NCBI RefSeq assembly: GCF_010723575.1
Contig: NZ_BLKZ01000002.1
Location: 248,001 to 312,000 of the forward strand
Reading direction: 5' to 3'
Length of the DNA: 64,000 nt
Source of the DNA: Mycobacterium bourgelatii
Lineage (GTDB): Bacteria; Actinomycetota; Actinomycetes; Mycobacteriales; Mycobacteriaceae
Below are positions 43,614 through 52,041 of this stretch, one piece after another. Under the pieces are notes generated by a model. It was not told the origin of the DNA. It was given only the letters and a program-made list of their open reading frames with translations, and made no database searches. Every line of letters starts with the position of its first letter. The first letter of the stretch is position 1. Both the position numbers and the translations under genes were made by a program.

Positions 43614-44495
43614 ATGGGGCGCAGGCTCGCCACGTTGTGGCACGCGTCGTTTTCGATCGGCGCCGGCGCCCTCTTCTTCTTTTTCGTCCTGCCCCGCCGG
43701 TCGGAGCTGGTTGGCGACACGTCCGAAACGGTGGGGACGATCCTGCGGATCGTGACGGGTCTGTTGATCGGCCTGGCCGCATTGCCGGTGGTTTTCACCT
43801 TGCTGCGCACCCGCAAGCCCGAGCTCGGTGTCCCGCAACTGGCGCTCTCGCTGAGGACCTGGTCGATCATCGGCCATGTCCTGGCTGGGGTGCTCATCGT
43901 GGGCACCGCGATCAGCGAAATCTGGTTCAAGCTGGACAGCGCTGGGCGGTGGTTGTTCGCGATTTACGGCGCTGCGGCCGCCATCGCGGTCCTGGCGTTC
44001 TTCGCCTTCTACCTGTCGTTCATCGCAGAGCTGCCGCCGCCTCCGCCCAAGCCGCGCAAGGTGAAGGAACCCAAGCAGCGAGGCCGCGACCGCAAGAAGA
44101 AAAAGAAGGACGCTGACGAGGCCGACGAGTTCGACGACCTCGATGACACCGACGAGGCCGAAGAGGCCGACGAAACCGAAGAGGCCGAAGAGGCTGGCGA
44201 AACCGAAGCAGCTGAAAAGGTCGAAGCCGCGACGGCCGAGACCGTAGAGGCCGAGGTTCCGGAAGAAACGGAAGCCGCCGCCCAGACCGTCGAAGCACCC
44301 GCGCCCGAGCCCGAGCCCGAGCTCGAACCTGAGTCCGAGCCGGAACCGGAATCGGTGACCGAGGAAGTCTCGACCAAAGAGATCCGCAAGCCAAAGCCCG
44401 CCGACGAGACCCGCGCCTTGCGTAACCGCCGGCCGAGCGGCAAGACGTCACACCGTCGTCGACGCACCCGTGGCGGCGTTGCCGTCGAGGAATAG
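43614..44495 (+). CDS. lucA: LucA-type membrane protein with Glu-rich C-terminal tail
   Basis: A 293-residue protein in the Rv3723/LucA position. Four transmembrane helices (HASFSIGAGALFFFFVLP, ILRIVTGLLIGLAALPVVF, WSIIGHVLAGVLIVGTAI, GAAAAIAVLAFFAFYLSF) are followed by a basic stretch (RGRDRKKKKKD). A long acidic Glu/Ala tail ends in a basic C-terminus (KTSHRRRRTRG). LucA in M. tuberculosis stabilises Mce1 and Mce4 transporters and so coordinates fatty-acid and cholesterol import. The tail here seems longer than in M. tuberculosis (recalled 254 aa). ATG 43614 has SD GAGGAGG. Confidence 0.88.
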   Translation: MGRRLATLWHASFSIGAGALFFFFVLPRRSELVGDTSETVGTILRIVTGLLIGLAALPVVFTLLRTRKPELGVPQLALSLRTWSIIGHVLAGVLIVGTAISEIWFKLDSAGRWLFAIYGAAAAIAVLAFFAFYLSFIAELPPPPPKPRKVKEPKQRGRDRKKKKKDADEADEFDDLDDTDEAEEADETEEAEEAGETEAAEKVEAATAETVEAEVPEETEAAAQTVEAPAPEPEPELEPESEPEPESVTEEVSTKEIRKPKPADETRALRNRRPSGKTSHRRRRTRGGVAVEE

Positions 44496-44497
44496 CC

Positions 44498-45238
44498 TCA
44501 GCGGCGTCGAAGACGCTCTAGATACGCGGCTATGCCGCGCTGAGTCTCCTCGGCACCCCACAGCTCGCGAACTTCGCGGTCGATTTCCTCGGAATCTTGG
44601 ATGCGCGCCAACGTAGGCCCGCGCAACTGGGCCTTGGTGTGCCGGTAGGCCTCGGCCGGGATACCGCCGAGATCGGCCGCCTCGGCAATGGCCGCCCCGA
44701 TGAGGCCGTCGGCGACGACGGTGTGGGCGAGGCCGCGTGCCACCGCCTCGGCTCCGCGGTAGTTGCGACCGCCCAGCAACACCTCGTCGGCGCTGACGCC
44801 GCACGCGTAGCGCATCACCTCCAAGGCGGCGACGGGGAACGGCACTCCGACCCGCACCTCCGCGGCGCCGATCTGGGCATCGGGAGTGATCAGCCTGCGG
44901 TCGCAGGCGCACGCCAGCACACACCCGCCGGCGATGGCTGCGCCGTTGATCGCGGCCACCGTCGGCCCCGGATAGCCGAACACCGCCTCAAACGCGTTGG
45001 ACAGCGCAGGGACCAGCCGGTCGGTGTATTCGGACCCGCCTTGCACCACGCGGTCGAGTTCGACACCGGCGCTGAAAACTCGGCCCGCACCGGTGATGAC
45101 CAATGCGCCGGCACCCGACGACGCCTGTTGGCGGATGACATCGGTCAACTCGTCGAGAACTTCGACGTCTAAGGCGTTCACCCGCCCTGCGGACAGGGTC
45201 ACGACCGTCACCGTTTGCTCGCGGCGGATATCAATCAC
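44498..45238 (-). CDS. Enoyl-CoA hydratase/isomerase family protein
   Basis: A 246-residue crotonase-fold protein. The oxyanion-hole and CoA region reads TVAAINGAAIAGGCVLACACDRR, and the trimerisation/active-site helix region RVGVPFPVAALEVMRYACG. The N-terminal strand region ALVITGAGRVFSAGVELDRV has Glu in place of the usual Asp. Both standard catalytic glutamates are not obvious, so hydratase activity is uncertain; isomerase or hydrolase roles are possible. Start ATG 45238. It is convergent with lucA and divergent from the lipoprotein gene. Confidence 0.88.
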   Translation of the reverse strand: MIDIRREQTVTVVTLSAGRVNALDVEVLDELTDVIRQQASSGAGALVITGAGRVFSAGVELDRVVQGGSEYTDRLVPALSNAFEAVFGYPGPTVAAINGAAIAGGCVLACACDRRLITPDAQIGAAEVRVGVPFPVAALEVMRYACGVSADEVLLGGRNYRGAEAVARGLAHTVVADGLIGAAIAEAADLGGIPAEAYRHTKAQLRGPTLARIQDSEEIDREVRELWGAEETQRGIAAYLERLRRR

Positions 45239-45334
45239 GACGCAACGATAATTTGGGATCGGTAGCGCCGCGATCAGGCTGTACTTTTTCTCATGACGAC
45301 GCCAAAGGGGCGCCGCCTGACGGAAGGAAGTCCA

Positions 45335-45817
45335 GTGAAGCGAGCTATCGCGGTCGCGATCGGAACCCTTGGCTGTGCATCGATGTTGGTGGGCTGCTCG
45401 AGCGGCGGCGGCGGTAACGCAGCCAGCCCGTCTTCGGCCGGCGGCGGTGACGGCAAGGAGAAGAGCACCAAGGTTGAGGTGGGCGGCGCGCCCCTGGCCG
45501 GCGTGGACCCCGCATCGGTCACCTGCGTCAAGCAGGGCGGCAAGATCAACATCGGCAGCGGGACCAACAACGGCCAGCAGGCACTGGCCGTGGTCATGAC
45601 CGACGGGAACCCGCCGACCGTCGACTCCCTGGCCATGGTCGTCGACGGCAACGCCCTGTCCGTCGCGAACAGCATGGGCCAGAACGTCGGCGAGGCCACC
45701 GTCTCGGTAGAGGGCAAGACCTACACCATCACCGGTAAGGCGCAGGGCGCTGACCTGAAGAACCCGATGGCCGGAATGATCACCAAGGACTTCAACATCA
45801 AGGTGACCTGCGGTTGA
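45335..45817 (+). CDS. LpqH (19-kDa antigen)-like lipoprotein
   Basis: A 160-residue lipoprotein. The signal KRAIAVAIGTLGCASMLVGC has the lipobox LVGC with C21 as the lipidated residue. A Gly/Ser linker follows, then the LpqH fold (VEVGGAPLAGVDPASVTCVK, INIGSGTNNGQQALAVVMTD, and YTITGKAQGADLKNPMAG before a final Cys). The two mature cysteines probably form a disulfide. GTG 45335 is chosen because AAGGAAG lies 6 nt upstream and the signal sequence begins there; the frame is open from 45293. LpqH family members are surface, TLR2-active lipoproteins. Confidence 0.9.
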   Translation: MKRAIAVAIGTLGCASMLVGCSSGGGGNAASPSSAGGGDGKEKSTKVEVGGAPLAGVDPASVTCVKQGGKINIGSGTNNGQQALAVVMTDGNPPTVDSLAMVVDGNALSVANSMGQNVGEATVSVEGKTYTITGKAQGADLKNPMAGMITKDFNIKVTCG

Positions 45818-45835
45818 CCCACGGGTGTTCGGGGT

Positions 45836-45856
45836 GGCGGGCGCAGCACGCCCGCC
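45836..45856 (+). terminator. Hairpin terminator after LpqH-like gene
   Basis: GGCGGGCG (45836-45843), loop CAGCA, CGCCCGCC (45849-45856), then ATTTCT. An 8-bp perfect GC stem 19 bp after the stop separates the lipoprotein from the TPR/CHAT block. Confidence 0.65.
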
Positions 45857-45902
45857 ATTTCTGACTGGAGCGCCGGCACCCCGTCGACGCGCCGCGCGGA
45901 CA

Positions 45903-45908
45903 TATGAT
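45903..45908 (+). promoter_or_regulatory. -10 hexamer TATGAT, leaderless promoter of TPR/CHAT genes
   Basis: TATGAT, a near-consensus -10, ends 6 nt before GTG 45915. No SD is present, so the TPR-CHAT pair is probably transcribed from its own leaderless promoter. Confidence 0.6.
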
Positions 45909-45914
45909 TCAGTC

Positions 45915-47645
45915 GTGGCGATCCCCCCGTCGATCCCCGCTGAACTGGAGCGAGCCCGGCAGTTGGCGTTCGCTGCCGACGAAGGCGGGGCACGGGACTT
46001 GCTGGTCTCCCTGATACCGCGGATCGAGCAAGCCGACCGCGACGACTTCCTCTTGGAGGTCTTTGCGCAACTGGGCGAGATCTACCTGGCCCGCGGCGCG
46101 AACGACGGTGTGCGAGAGTGCATTCAACGCATTCGCGACTGCTTGGCCAGCTACCGCGGCATACTCGCCGGCACCATGCCGGAGGCGGCCGCCCAGGTAC
46201 ACGTGTCTGACGGCGAGATTTCGCATATGGTCTGCCGATATTCGCGCCGTGCGCAGTTTCTGCAGACCGGCCTGGCCGCTGCCCAGGGTGAACACGAGGC
46301 CGCTGAGGCTTCCCTGTCCGCGCTGGTGACGTTGCACGAGCCTGGCGAAGCATTCCCCGACCTCGTCGACGAGCACGAGCACTTGATCACCTACGCTCAG
46401 ATCCTCTGCGCCACCGGACTTTGCGACGATGACCTGCATGTGCGGTCGATTCCGTTGTGGCAACCGGTGATCCGCGCCTTCGACGACCCGAAATGCACCG
46501 ACTATATACGTGTCGTCGGCGCCACTGCGTACGGCCGATTCTGCGTCGAGACCGGACGCCTGACGGAGGCCGAGCCGTGGCTACGTCGCGCCGGGGCGCG
46601 CGCACAAGCCAACGAATGGGAATTGGCAGACGCCCGAACGAAATTGGAACGCGCGGCGGCGTGTTGGGCGATCGGCGACCATGTCGGGACCGAAAACCTG
46701 GTCTCGGAGGCCTACCCGGTGATCGCCCGTTATTCCCGCGCACACGACGTGTCCCGCTGCTGGCTCTACCTCGGCCTGGTCCGACTCGGTGCCGGCGCCC
46801 TCGCGGCAGCCGACCAGTGCTGGGAACAGGCCGAGAAGCACTGGCGCGAGTTGGGCAAGCCGTTGCACCTGCACCGTATCTTGTTGCAGCGCAGCTGGAT
46901 AGCAATTTTCTGGGGTAAATTCGCGCAGGCTGTTGAACTGATTGCGCAGGCACGGGAAATGCTCGATTCGTCACCGCGCAGCAGCTGGCTGCAGTACGCG
47001 CAGCTGGACAATCACCTGGGCACGGTGTGGCGCGCCAACGCGCTGGCGGAGCTGGGTTTCGACGGTTCGGGCAACCCCGACGAGACGCTGCAGGAAACCG
47101 AAGCGCGGCACGCGCAATCGCTCGGAGTCCTGCATGGGGAGGTCGACACGCCGGAATATCGGCGCGCGATGGCCAAGCTCGAACAGGCCGCTGAGCTCAA
47201 GATTCCAGCCGCGCTGGCGGTCGACTCAGTTCGCTACTCAATCGCCGATGCAGAGGCGAGATCCCGTTGGGCAGCCAATGTTTCGGCGCCGATCCTGGCC
47301 GGCGCATTCGCCGTCGCATGGGAATGGGAGAACACCCAGCTGATCAGCGAATTGGTCGAATATCACAGCGCACGAGGAACTTTCGATGTCGAGCCGGCTC
47401 GACAGGAAGTGGGTGAGTGGGCATCGACCGCCACCGCGCCGGTTCTCATCGATCCCGATGAGGCGCTGGCTGCCGCCGGTCCGTCAGCACGCAACGGCGG
47501 TTCCCTCACGCGACTGGGCCCGTTGCCGCCACTGCAGATGCAACCGGGCAGCGAACCGATCCTGAGTCACTATCGCGCACTGGCGCTGCAGAGATACGGT
47601 CGCGACGTCACGGCCCCCGAACCGACCTGGTCGACTTGGCCATGA
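45915..47645 (+). CDS. TPR-like helical protein, CHAT-linked
   Basis: A 576-residue, almost entirely alpha-helical protein made of degenerate 34-40-residue helix pairs. Examples are ELERARQLAFAADEGGARDL, FAQLGEIYLARGANDGVREC, WLYLGLVRLGAGALAAADQC and WGKFAQAVELIAQAREMLDS. This matches a tetratricopeptide solenoid. It has no signal peptide or membrane segment, so it is cytoplasmic. The stop overlaps the ATG of the CHAT protease gene (ATGA), so the two are translationally coupled. CHAT domains are typically fused to or partnered with TPR proteins that sense a trigger and gate the protease. The trigger here is unknown. Confidence 0.8.
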   Translation: MAIPPSIPAELERARQLAFAADEGGARDLLVSLIPRIEQADRDDFLLEVFAQLGEIYLARGANDGVRECIQRIRDCLASYRGILAGTMPEAAAQVHVSDGEISHMVCRYSRRAQFLQTGLAAAQGEHEAAEASLSALVTLHEPGEAFPDLVDEHEHLITYAQILCATGLCDDDLHVRSIPLWQPVIRAFDDPKCTDYIRVVGATAYGRFCVETGRLTEAEPWLRRAGARAQANEWELADARTKLERAAACWAIGDHVGTENLVSEAYPVIARYSRAHDVSRCWLYLGLVRLGAGALAAADQCWEQAEKHWRELGKPLHLHRILLQRSWIAIFWGKFAQAVELIAQAREMLDSSPRSSWLQYAQLDNHLGTVWRANALAELGFDGSGNPDETLQETEARHAQSLGVLHGEVDTPEYRRAMAKLEQAAELKIPAALAVDSVRYSIADAEARSRWAANVSAPILAGAFAVAWEWENTQLISELVEYHSARGTFDVEPARQEVGEWASTATAPVLIDPDEALAAAGPSARNGGSLTRLGPLPPLQMQPGSEPILSHYRALALQRYGRDVTAPEPTWSTWP

Positions 47646-49003
47646 GCGACTCGGACCGGCCTACCCTGGTCCTGCGCTACGCCGACGTCGGCATCGCCAC
47701 CTACGCGAGCCTGCGCGTGGTGGGCCAGCCCACGCGCACCGTCACCTGGGTGGTGGAGGAGCCAATTCTGTTGGCGGCGCTGGAAGAACTGACCGGGGCG
47801 TTGCCCGAACCGCATGGTTCTGAGAGCCGGCGCGACGCCATCGAGCGGGCGCTGTCGACGGGCCCGTTCGCAACACCGGACACCGAACTGACGGTCGCCT
47901 ACATCCTCGGTGTGCTGCTGATCGGACAGCACGGCTGGCAGTTGCTCGCCGAGTGCACCGCCTCCCCGCGTCCCGTCCTGTTCGTTTCGCCCAGCGCCCG
48001 CCTCGCCCGGGTGCCCTGGGGACTGTTGGCGGTGCCCAAATCGGGCCCCAGCAAAGAGGAATTGGTGCGGGCACGCCACGACGCCATCACCGCCAGCGGA
48101 CGGACTGCCGCCCGGATTCCTTGGCAGCTCGCCGACATCAAGGAACACACCGACGGCTACCGGCTGATGGAGTTGGTCGATGTGCTGATGGCCGTGCCGC
48201 AGAACATCGTCCACGCGCCACGCAACCCGGTCGGCTGGAACAGCAGGCGGGACAAACCGCCGGTCCTGGTGCTAGATCCACGGGTGCCAGGGCAACGACC
48301 CGACTCGGCGCTGGGATCCGTGCTGGGCAGGCCATCCGAACACACGCGGGTGTCACGGCACTTCGCCGAGGTGATGCAGCGACGGGCGGTGCTGCCAAGC
48401 GTCCCCACATCGGTCGAACTGTTCCGCCGTTCTGACGCCGACCGAAGGTGGCTGTCGGAGTTGTTGGCTCAGAACCCAAGTCGACTGCTGTACGTCGGCC
48501 ACGCAAGCTCGGCGGATGGCGAAGGGGGCCAGGCCGACCGAGCGTCCCTGCATCTCGCGTGCACGGCGCAAATGCCCGGCGATGCGGACGCCATTGGCAA
48601 CCACCGCCCGTTGACGGCGTCGGATCTCATGGCGCTGCGATTGCCGATGCCGCCGCGGGTTGCGTTGCTGGCCTGCGCCTCGGGCGGTGATTATCAATTC
48701 GACGAGGCGACCGGCCTGGTCGCAGCGATGATCCTGGGTGGTGCCCAACTGGTGACCGCCACCTTGTGGTCGCTGCCTACCTCCGCGGCGTTTCGGCAGT
48801 TTGCCGTCGCCGGTAACGATCTGACCGATCCGATGTCGGACGTGGTCGCCGCGGTCGATCAAGCACACGAAGAAGTCGAAGCCGGATGTGCGGTAAATCG
48901 TTGGCAACGTGAACAACTGCGGAGCTGGCGGGACGGAACCGTCACCGCCAGCCCGCTGTATTGGGGAGCATTGGTTACGTTCGCCGTCGACGCCGCACGC
49001 TAG
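47642..49003 (+). CDS. CHAT-domain (caspase-like) protease
   Basis: A 453-residue protein whose residues about 250-450 form a CHAT domain of clan CD. The catalytic His is H287 (LLYVGHASSADGEGG) and the nucleophile C345 (VALLACASGGD). LVTATLWSLPTSAAF is the standard CHAT motif after the active site. Residues 1-240 are a mixed alpha/beta region (VLFVSPSARLARVPWGLLAV) common to stand-alone CHAT proteins. The His/Cys dyad is intact, so it is probably an active cysteine protease. It overlaps the TPR gene by 4 bp. The closest opposed gene, 3 bp away, encodes a membrane protein. Confidence 0.88.
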   Translation: MSDSDRPTLVLRYADVGIATYASLRVVGQPTRTVTWVVEEPILLAALEELTGALPEPHGSESRRDAIERALSTGPFATPDTELTVAYILGVLLIGQHGWQLLAECTASPRPVLFVSPSARLARVPWGLLAVPKSGPSKEELVRARHDAITASGRTAARIPWQLADIKEHTDGYRLMELVDVLMAVPQNIVHAPRNPVGWNSRRDKPPVLVLDPRVPGQRPDSALGSVLGRPSEHTRVSRHFAEVMQRRAVLPSVPTSVELFRRSDADRRWLSELLAQNPSRLLYVGHASSADGEGGQADRASLHLACTAQMPGDADAIGNHRPLTASDLMALRLPMPPRVALLACASGGDYQFDEATGLVAAMILGGAQLVTATLWSLPTSAAFRQFAVAGNDLTDPMSDVVAAVDQAHEEVEAGCAVNRWQREQLRSWRDGTVTASPLYWGALVTFAVDAAR

Positions 49004-49006
49004 GCG

Positions 49007-49453
49007 TCACGCAAGGACCAGACTGGATGCCCGGACCGCCAGTACGTCGTCAGGCAACGAAAGCTCCTGGCGCTCAGCGGGATCGAACGCTACCAACACC
49101 ACAAGACCGGGACGCAGGGTGGCCACCTCTGGGTCCGATTCGTCCTGCACCAGGCGGCCGACGAAGTTGTCGCCGGCAACGCTGGACACTTCGATCCAGA
49201 TGTGACGCTCGCCGGTGACGGCCTCGGCTACATCGGTGTCCACCTTGCGGACGGTGCCCACGCCAACGGCGACTTCGTCGCTCCGCGATGCGCGCCGAGC
49301 CGAATCCATAAACCGGGCGACCAACACCACCACGGCCGCACCGAGGGCCACGCTGAGCAGCGCCGTCCACACTTGGTGCAACGTCAGGTACAGAATCGTC
49401 GCTGCGATCATGCCGATTTCCGCGCCGATCGCGAGTAGCTTGTTCCTGTTCAT
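49007..49453 (-). CDS. Small membrane protein with C-terminal beta domain
   Basis: A 148-residue protein. Two N-terminal transmembrane helices (LLAIGAEIGMIAATILYLTL, WTALLSVALGAAVVVLVARFM) are followed by a soluble, beta-rich region (ERHIWIEVSSVAGDNFVGRL, then DPAERQELSLPDDVLAVR). The layout recalls NfeD-like anchors, but I cannot assign a family. It is convergent with the CHAT gene and divergent from the 49538 gene, inside the same block. ATG 49453 was chosen because the hydrophobic region begins there. Confidence 0.75.
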   Translation of the reverse strand: MNRNKLLAIGAEIGMIAATILYLTLHQVWTALLSVALGAAVVVLVARFMDSARRASRSDEVAVGVGTVRKVDTDVAEAVTGERHIWIEVSSVAGDNFVGRLVQDESDPEVATLRPGLVVLVAFDPAERQELSLPDDVLAVRASSLVLA

Positions 49454-49525
49454 GCGACAAGATTCGCGTCCGCACGCGGCTACCGAACCCAACTTTCTGG
49501 TTACCTCCAGTTTCACCGTTGCCCC

Positions 49526-49531
49526 TATCCT
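49526..49531 (+). promoter_or_regulatory. -10 hexamer TATCCT, leaderless promoter
   Basis: TATCCT ends 6 nt before ATG 49538, giving a leaderless start for the two-gene unit 49538-52008. Confidence 0.5.
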
Positions 49532-49537
49532 GTGGAT

Positions 49538-50860
49538 ATGAGCGCCGATTCGCAGGTAGCGCCTGCCGTCACGGTGGGCCAGCCCCGGCGTGCGGTGATC
49601 GACCGGGCGTGGCGCGCAATCGGTCCCGGCGTGGAGGTGCTCAGCAGCGACGACGGCGGTCCGTTGAGCAGGACCGTCAAACGCATCATCGATCCTCTTG
49701 TGTTGCGATTGCGCGCAAACCCCCAGTACTCGGCCCCAGTGGTCAGCGCCGATACCGCCGCCGCAATGTACGACCTGATCGTCGAGAACGGTCCTCAATT
49801 ACGTTTCGCGGCAGCATGGTTCGAGGTCCTCAAGCTCGAGCGTCGCAGGCAACGGATTCGCAGTGGAAACGCCCAGGAACTGTATTTTCCGGTCTGTTTC
49901 GAGCTGGCCGTGACGAAAGGCGCGCCCGCACCGCAAGATCGCGAGTCGGCGGCCGAAGCACTGCAGGCTATCCACCAGGGCCGGGACCGCACCGCGATCG
50001 AGGTGCTCAACGAGTACGTCGCTAAACGCGAGGTCGTCGCCTCGTTGGCCGCCCAACTCGAGCGCAGTTGGCGAGACGTTCGGGCCGACGAACACACCAC
50101 CGTCGAGGCGTTTCTGGCCGAGCTGAGCACTGTGCTGGGGCAGGCCTCCGGGCACAACGCGGCCGCGGCGCGCCAGCGTGTCTGGTCGGCCATGATCGAC
50201 GACCCGACGCCCTACAACCTGGGCGCGCTCGCACGCGTCGAGGGCGCCGAGCTGCCGTGGTCGATCGTCGAATTGGGCTTGAGTTCCGTTGCGCCGCAAC
50301 GACCGCCAGCTATCAGCGACGGTTCCGACAGCGATCGTCCGCTGGATCGCACGGTGGTCGACCGGGTGCGCTCCACTTTGCGCCGCGCCCTGGATCGCGA
50401 CGCGCTACCTGACATTCCGATGCTGTGCGCCGAAGAGGTGGACCGGGCCAGCGCACCCTGGGGACTGCTCAGCGAGGACAAGCAAGCCACGATGGTCGCC
50501 GGCATCGAAGTCGCGGGCGAGCTCGCACCCCTGGACCCAACCGTCACCAGCCGGTACGCACTCGCCGCACAGATCCAGGCCCGGCTACGTAAGGAGGCCT
50601 ACGTCCTGCACGCTCGTCGATATCTCGCCGACGGCGGGCCGATCCACCCGCGGCAGCGCCAGGTGGTCGACGACCTGGCCTCCTATGCGCAGCCGTACCT
50701 CAGCCGGCTGTGGGCGAGGCTGCACGGACGTGACGTGTGGCAGGAGCCGTGTGAGGACGTCGACGATGTGCGTTCGCTGCTCGAGGGTGTTGCCCGGTCG
50801 GTGAGCCTCGACCACCGGCAACGGATCAAGTCGATGCTGGAATTGCAGGTGGCGGGATGA
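49538..50860 (+). CDS. Unknown helical protein in CHAT block (440 aa)
   Basis: A soluble, mostly helical protein with no signal peptide and no family I recognise. Notable stretches are RTVKRIIDPLVLRLRANPQY, LRFAAAWFEVLKLERRRQRI, EVLNEYVAKREVVASLAAQL and a C-terminal LHARRYLADGGPIHPRQRQV. The charged amphipathic helices suggest a scaffold or adaptor. The frame opens at GTG 49532, but ATG 49538 sits 6 nt after a -10 box. The 3' end overlaps the next gene as ATGA, so the two proteins are made in a fixed ratio and may form a complex. Confidence 0.72.
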   Translation: MSADSQVAPAVTVGQPRRAVIDRAWRAIGPGVEVLSSDDGGPLSRTVKRIIDPLVLRLRANPQYSAPVVSADTAAAMYDLIVENGPQLRFAAAWFEVLKLERRRQRIRSGNAQELYFPVCFELAVTKGAPAPQDRESAAEALQAIHQGRDRTAIEVLNEYVAKREVVASLAAQLERSWRDVRADEHTTVEAFLAELSTVLGQASGHNAAAARQRVWSAMIDDPTPYNLGALARVEGAELPWSIVELGLSSVAPQRPPAISDGSDSDRPLDRTVVDRVRSTLRRALDRDALPDIPMLCAEEVDRASAPWGLLSEDKQATMVAGIEVAGELAPLDPTVTSRYALAAQIQARLRKEAYVLHARRYLADGGPIHPRQRQVVDDLASYAQPYLSRLWARLHGRDVWQEPCEDVDDVRSLLEGVARSVSLDHRQRIKSMLELQVAG

Positions 50861-52008
50861 GATTGGTCGCCGAATCGGGGCTGTGGAGCACACCGAACGG
50901 TGCGCAGCTGGTCGAGGCATCGCCACTGGTGGCGGTGCTCGAAATCAGCGGGGCGGTGCTGACGTTTCCGCTCGACGACACCGAGGACGAGTCAACCGAT
51001 CCGGTTCAGATCGCCTTCACCGATCTGTCCCGTGCCGACTGGCTGTGGCGCGTGCTCGGAGAGTCCGGACATGCGGCGCTGGTAACGGCCGCAAGCGAAG
51101 CGAACGGTGACAGCATCGACGTCTCGGGCGTCGACATCGTGCCAGGATCGCTCGGACCGCTGCGCCGGCTGGCCATCGGTCATTGGTTGCGCCGCTGGTG
51201 GCCGGCCAGTCTGCGGGACGGCATCGCCGGCCTGGATCGCGCCCTGCTCGATGCCGAGGTCGCGTTGCTGACGGCCGATGCGCAGGGCTTCTTCACCGAC
51301 GACACCCTGGATTCCGACGTCGGCGAGCTGCTCGCGCCGCACGCCAACGCCTTGCTCATGCACCTCCGCACCGGCGATCCCCGCATCGAAGAACTGGTGC
51401 GCGCCGCGGCGGAGTTGGCCGAGGAGACGGGCGTCGACAACGGCGAATGGCCGGAACTTGCGCTATTTCTTGAGGATTCGAGCGCAATAAGGCAACTCAC
51501 GGCCCCGATCGGACACCGCGATGACTATGCGCTGGCGGCCGGATCTGACACCGGCCGACGGGGTGCGGGGTCGATCTCACGGGGCGTCGCATCCGTGCAC
51601 TGGGCCGCCGTGCCGCCCGGGATTTTCGACGCCGCCGAGGACACCGTCGATTGGAGCGTCGAAACGGCCGGCCCGGAAGTCGTCGCCGTTGTCCACGCGG
51701 ACGTCATCGGACCGGAACCCGCCACCGGCGTCCCGGTGCGCGTGCGGTCCGGAACGGTCAGCGGAGACGGCGCCCTCTCCTCCGACGGCCGCGCCAGGCT
51801 GTCCATCGTCGATGCCGCACAGCAGCCGATGACGGAATCGGCCGCTTGGAACCATGATTGGCCGAACACGTCGGTGGTCATCGGGGCCGATATCGAGGAG
51901 TCGCGCGAGACTCGGGACCGCGTCCGGCGCTGGGTACGCGCACGACTGGATCATCCGCCGCAGGACGCATTTCTCGCCGAGATCCTGGCCGCCGAGTCCG
52001 CCTACTAG
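50857..52008 (+). CDS. Unknown acidic protein in CHAT block (383 aa)
   Basis: A 383-residue acidic protein coupled by 4-bp overlap to the 440-residue gene. The N-terminal region looks beta-rich (PLVAVLEISGAVLTFPLDDT). The middle is helical (GHWLRRWWPASLRDGIAGLD). The C-terminal third is again beta-rich (PEVVAVVHADVIGPEPATGV, then VPVRVRSGTVSGDGALSS) and closes with a helix (VRRWVRARLDHPPQDAFLAE). No signal, membrane segment or family was recognised. The C-terminal region could be a substrate-like or ligand-binding domain; this is speculation. Confidence 0.7.
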   Translation: MRLVAESGLWSTPNGAQLVEASPLVAVLEISGAVLTFPLDDTEDESTDPVQIAFTDLSRADWLWRVLGESGHAALVTAASEANGDSIDVSGVDIVPGSLGPLRRLAIGHWLRRWWPASLRDGIAGLDRALLDAEVALLTADAQGFFTDDTLDSDVGELLAPHANALLMHLRTGDPRIEELVRAAAELAEETGVDNGEWPELALFLEDSSAIRQLTAPIGHRDDYALAAGSDTGRRGAGSISRGVASVHWAAVPPGIFDAAEDTVDWSVETAGPEVVAVVHADVIGPEPATGVPVRVRSGTVSGDGALSSDGRARLSIVDAAQQPMTESAAWNHDWPNTSVVIGADIEESRETRDRVRRWVRARLDHPPQDAFLAEILAAESAY

Positions 52009-52029
52009 AGGTGCCCGGCGCTCCTTCCC

Positions 52030-52035
52030 TATGCT
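52030..52035 (+). promoter_or_regulatory. -10 hexamer TATGCT, leaderless promoter
   Basis: TATGCT ends 6 nt before GTG 52042 in the 33-bp gap after the CHAT block. The downstream oxidoreductase is therefore probably an independent unit. Confidence 0.52.
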
Positions 52036-52041
52036 GAGCGA

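Noticed and set aside
45915..52008. CHAT protease plus gasdermin system
   Set aside because: None of the neighbours has gasdermin-like features that I can see; the partner is left unnamed.
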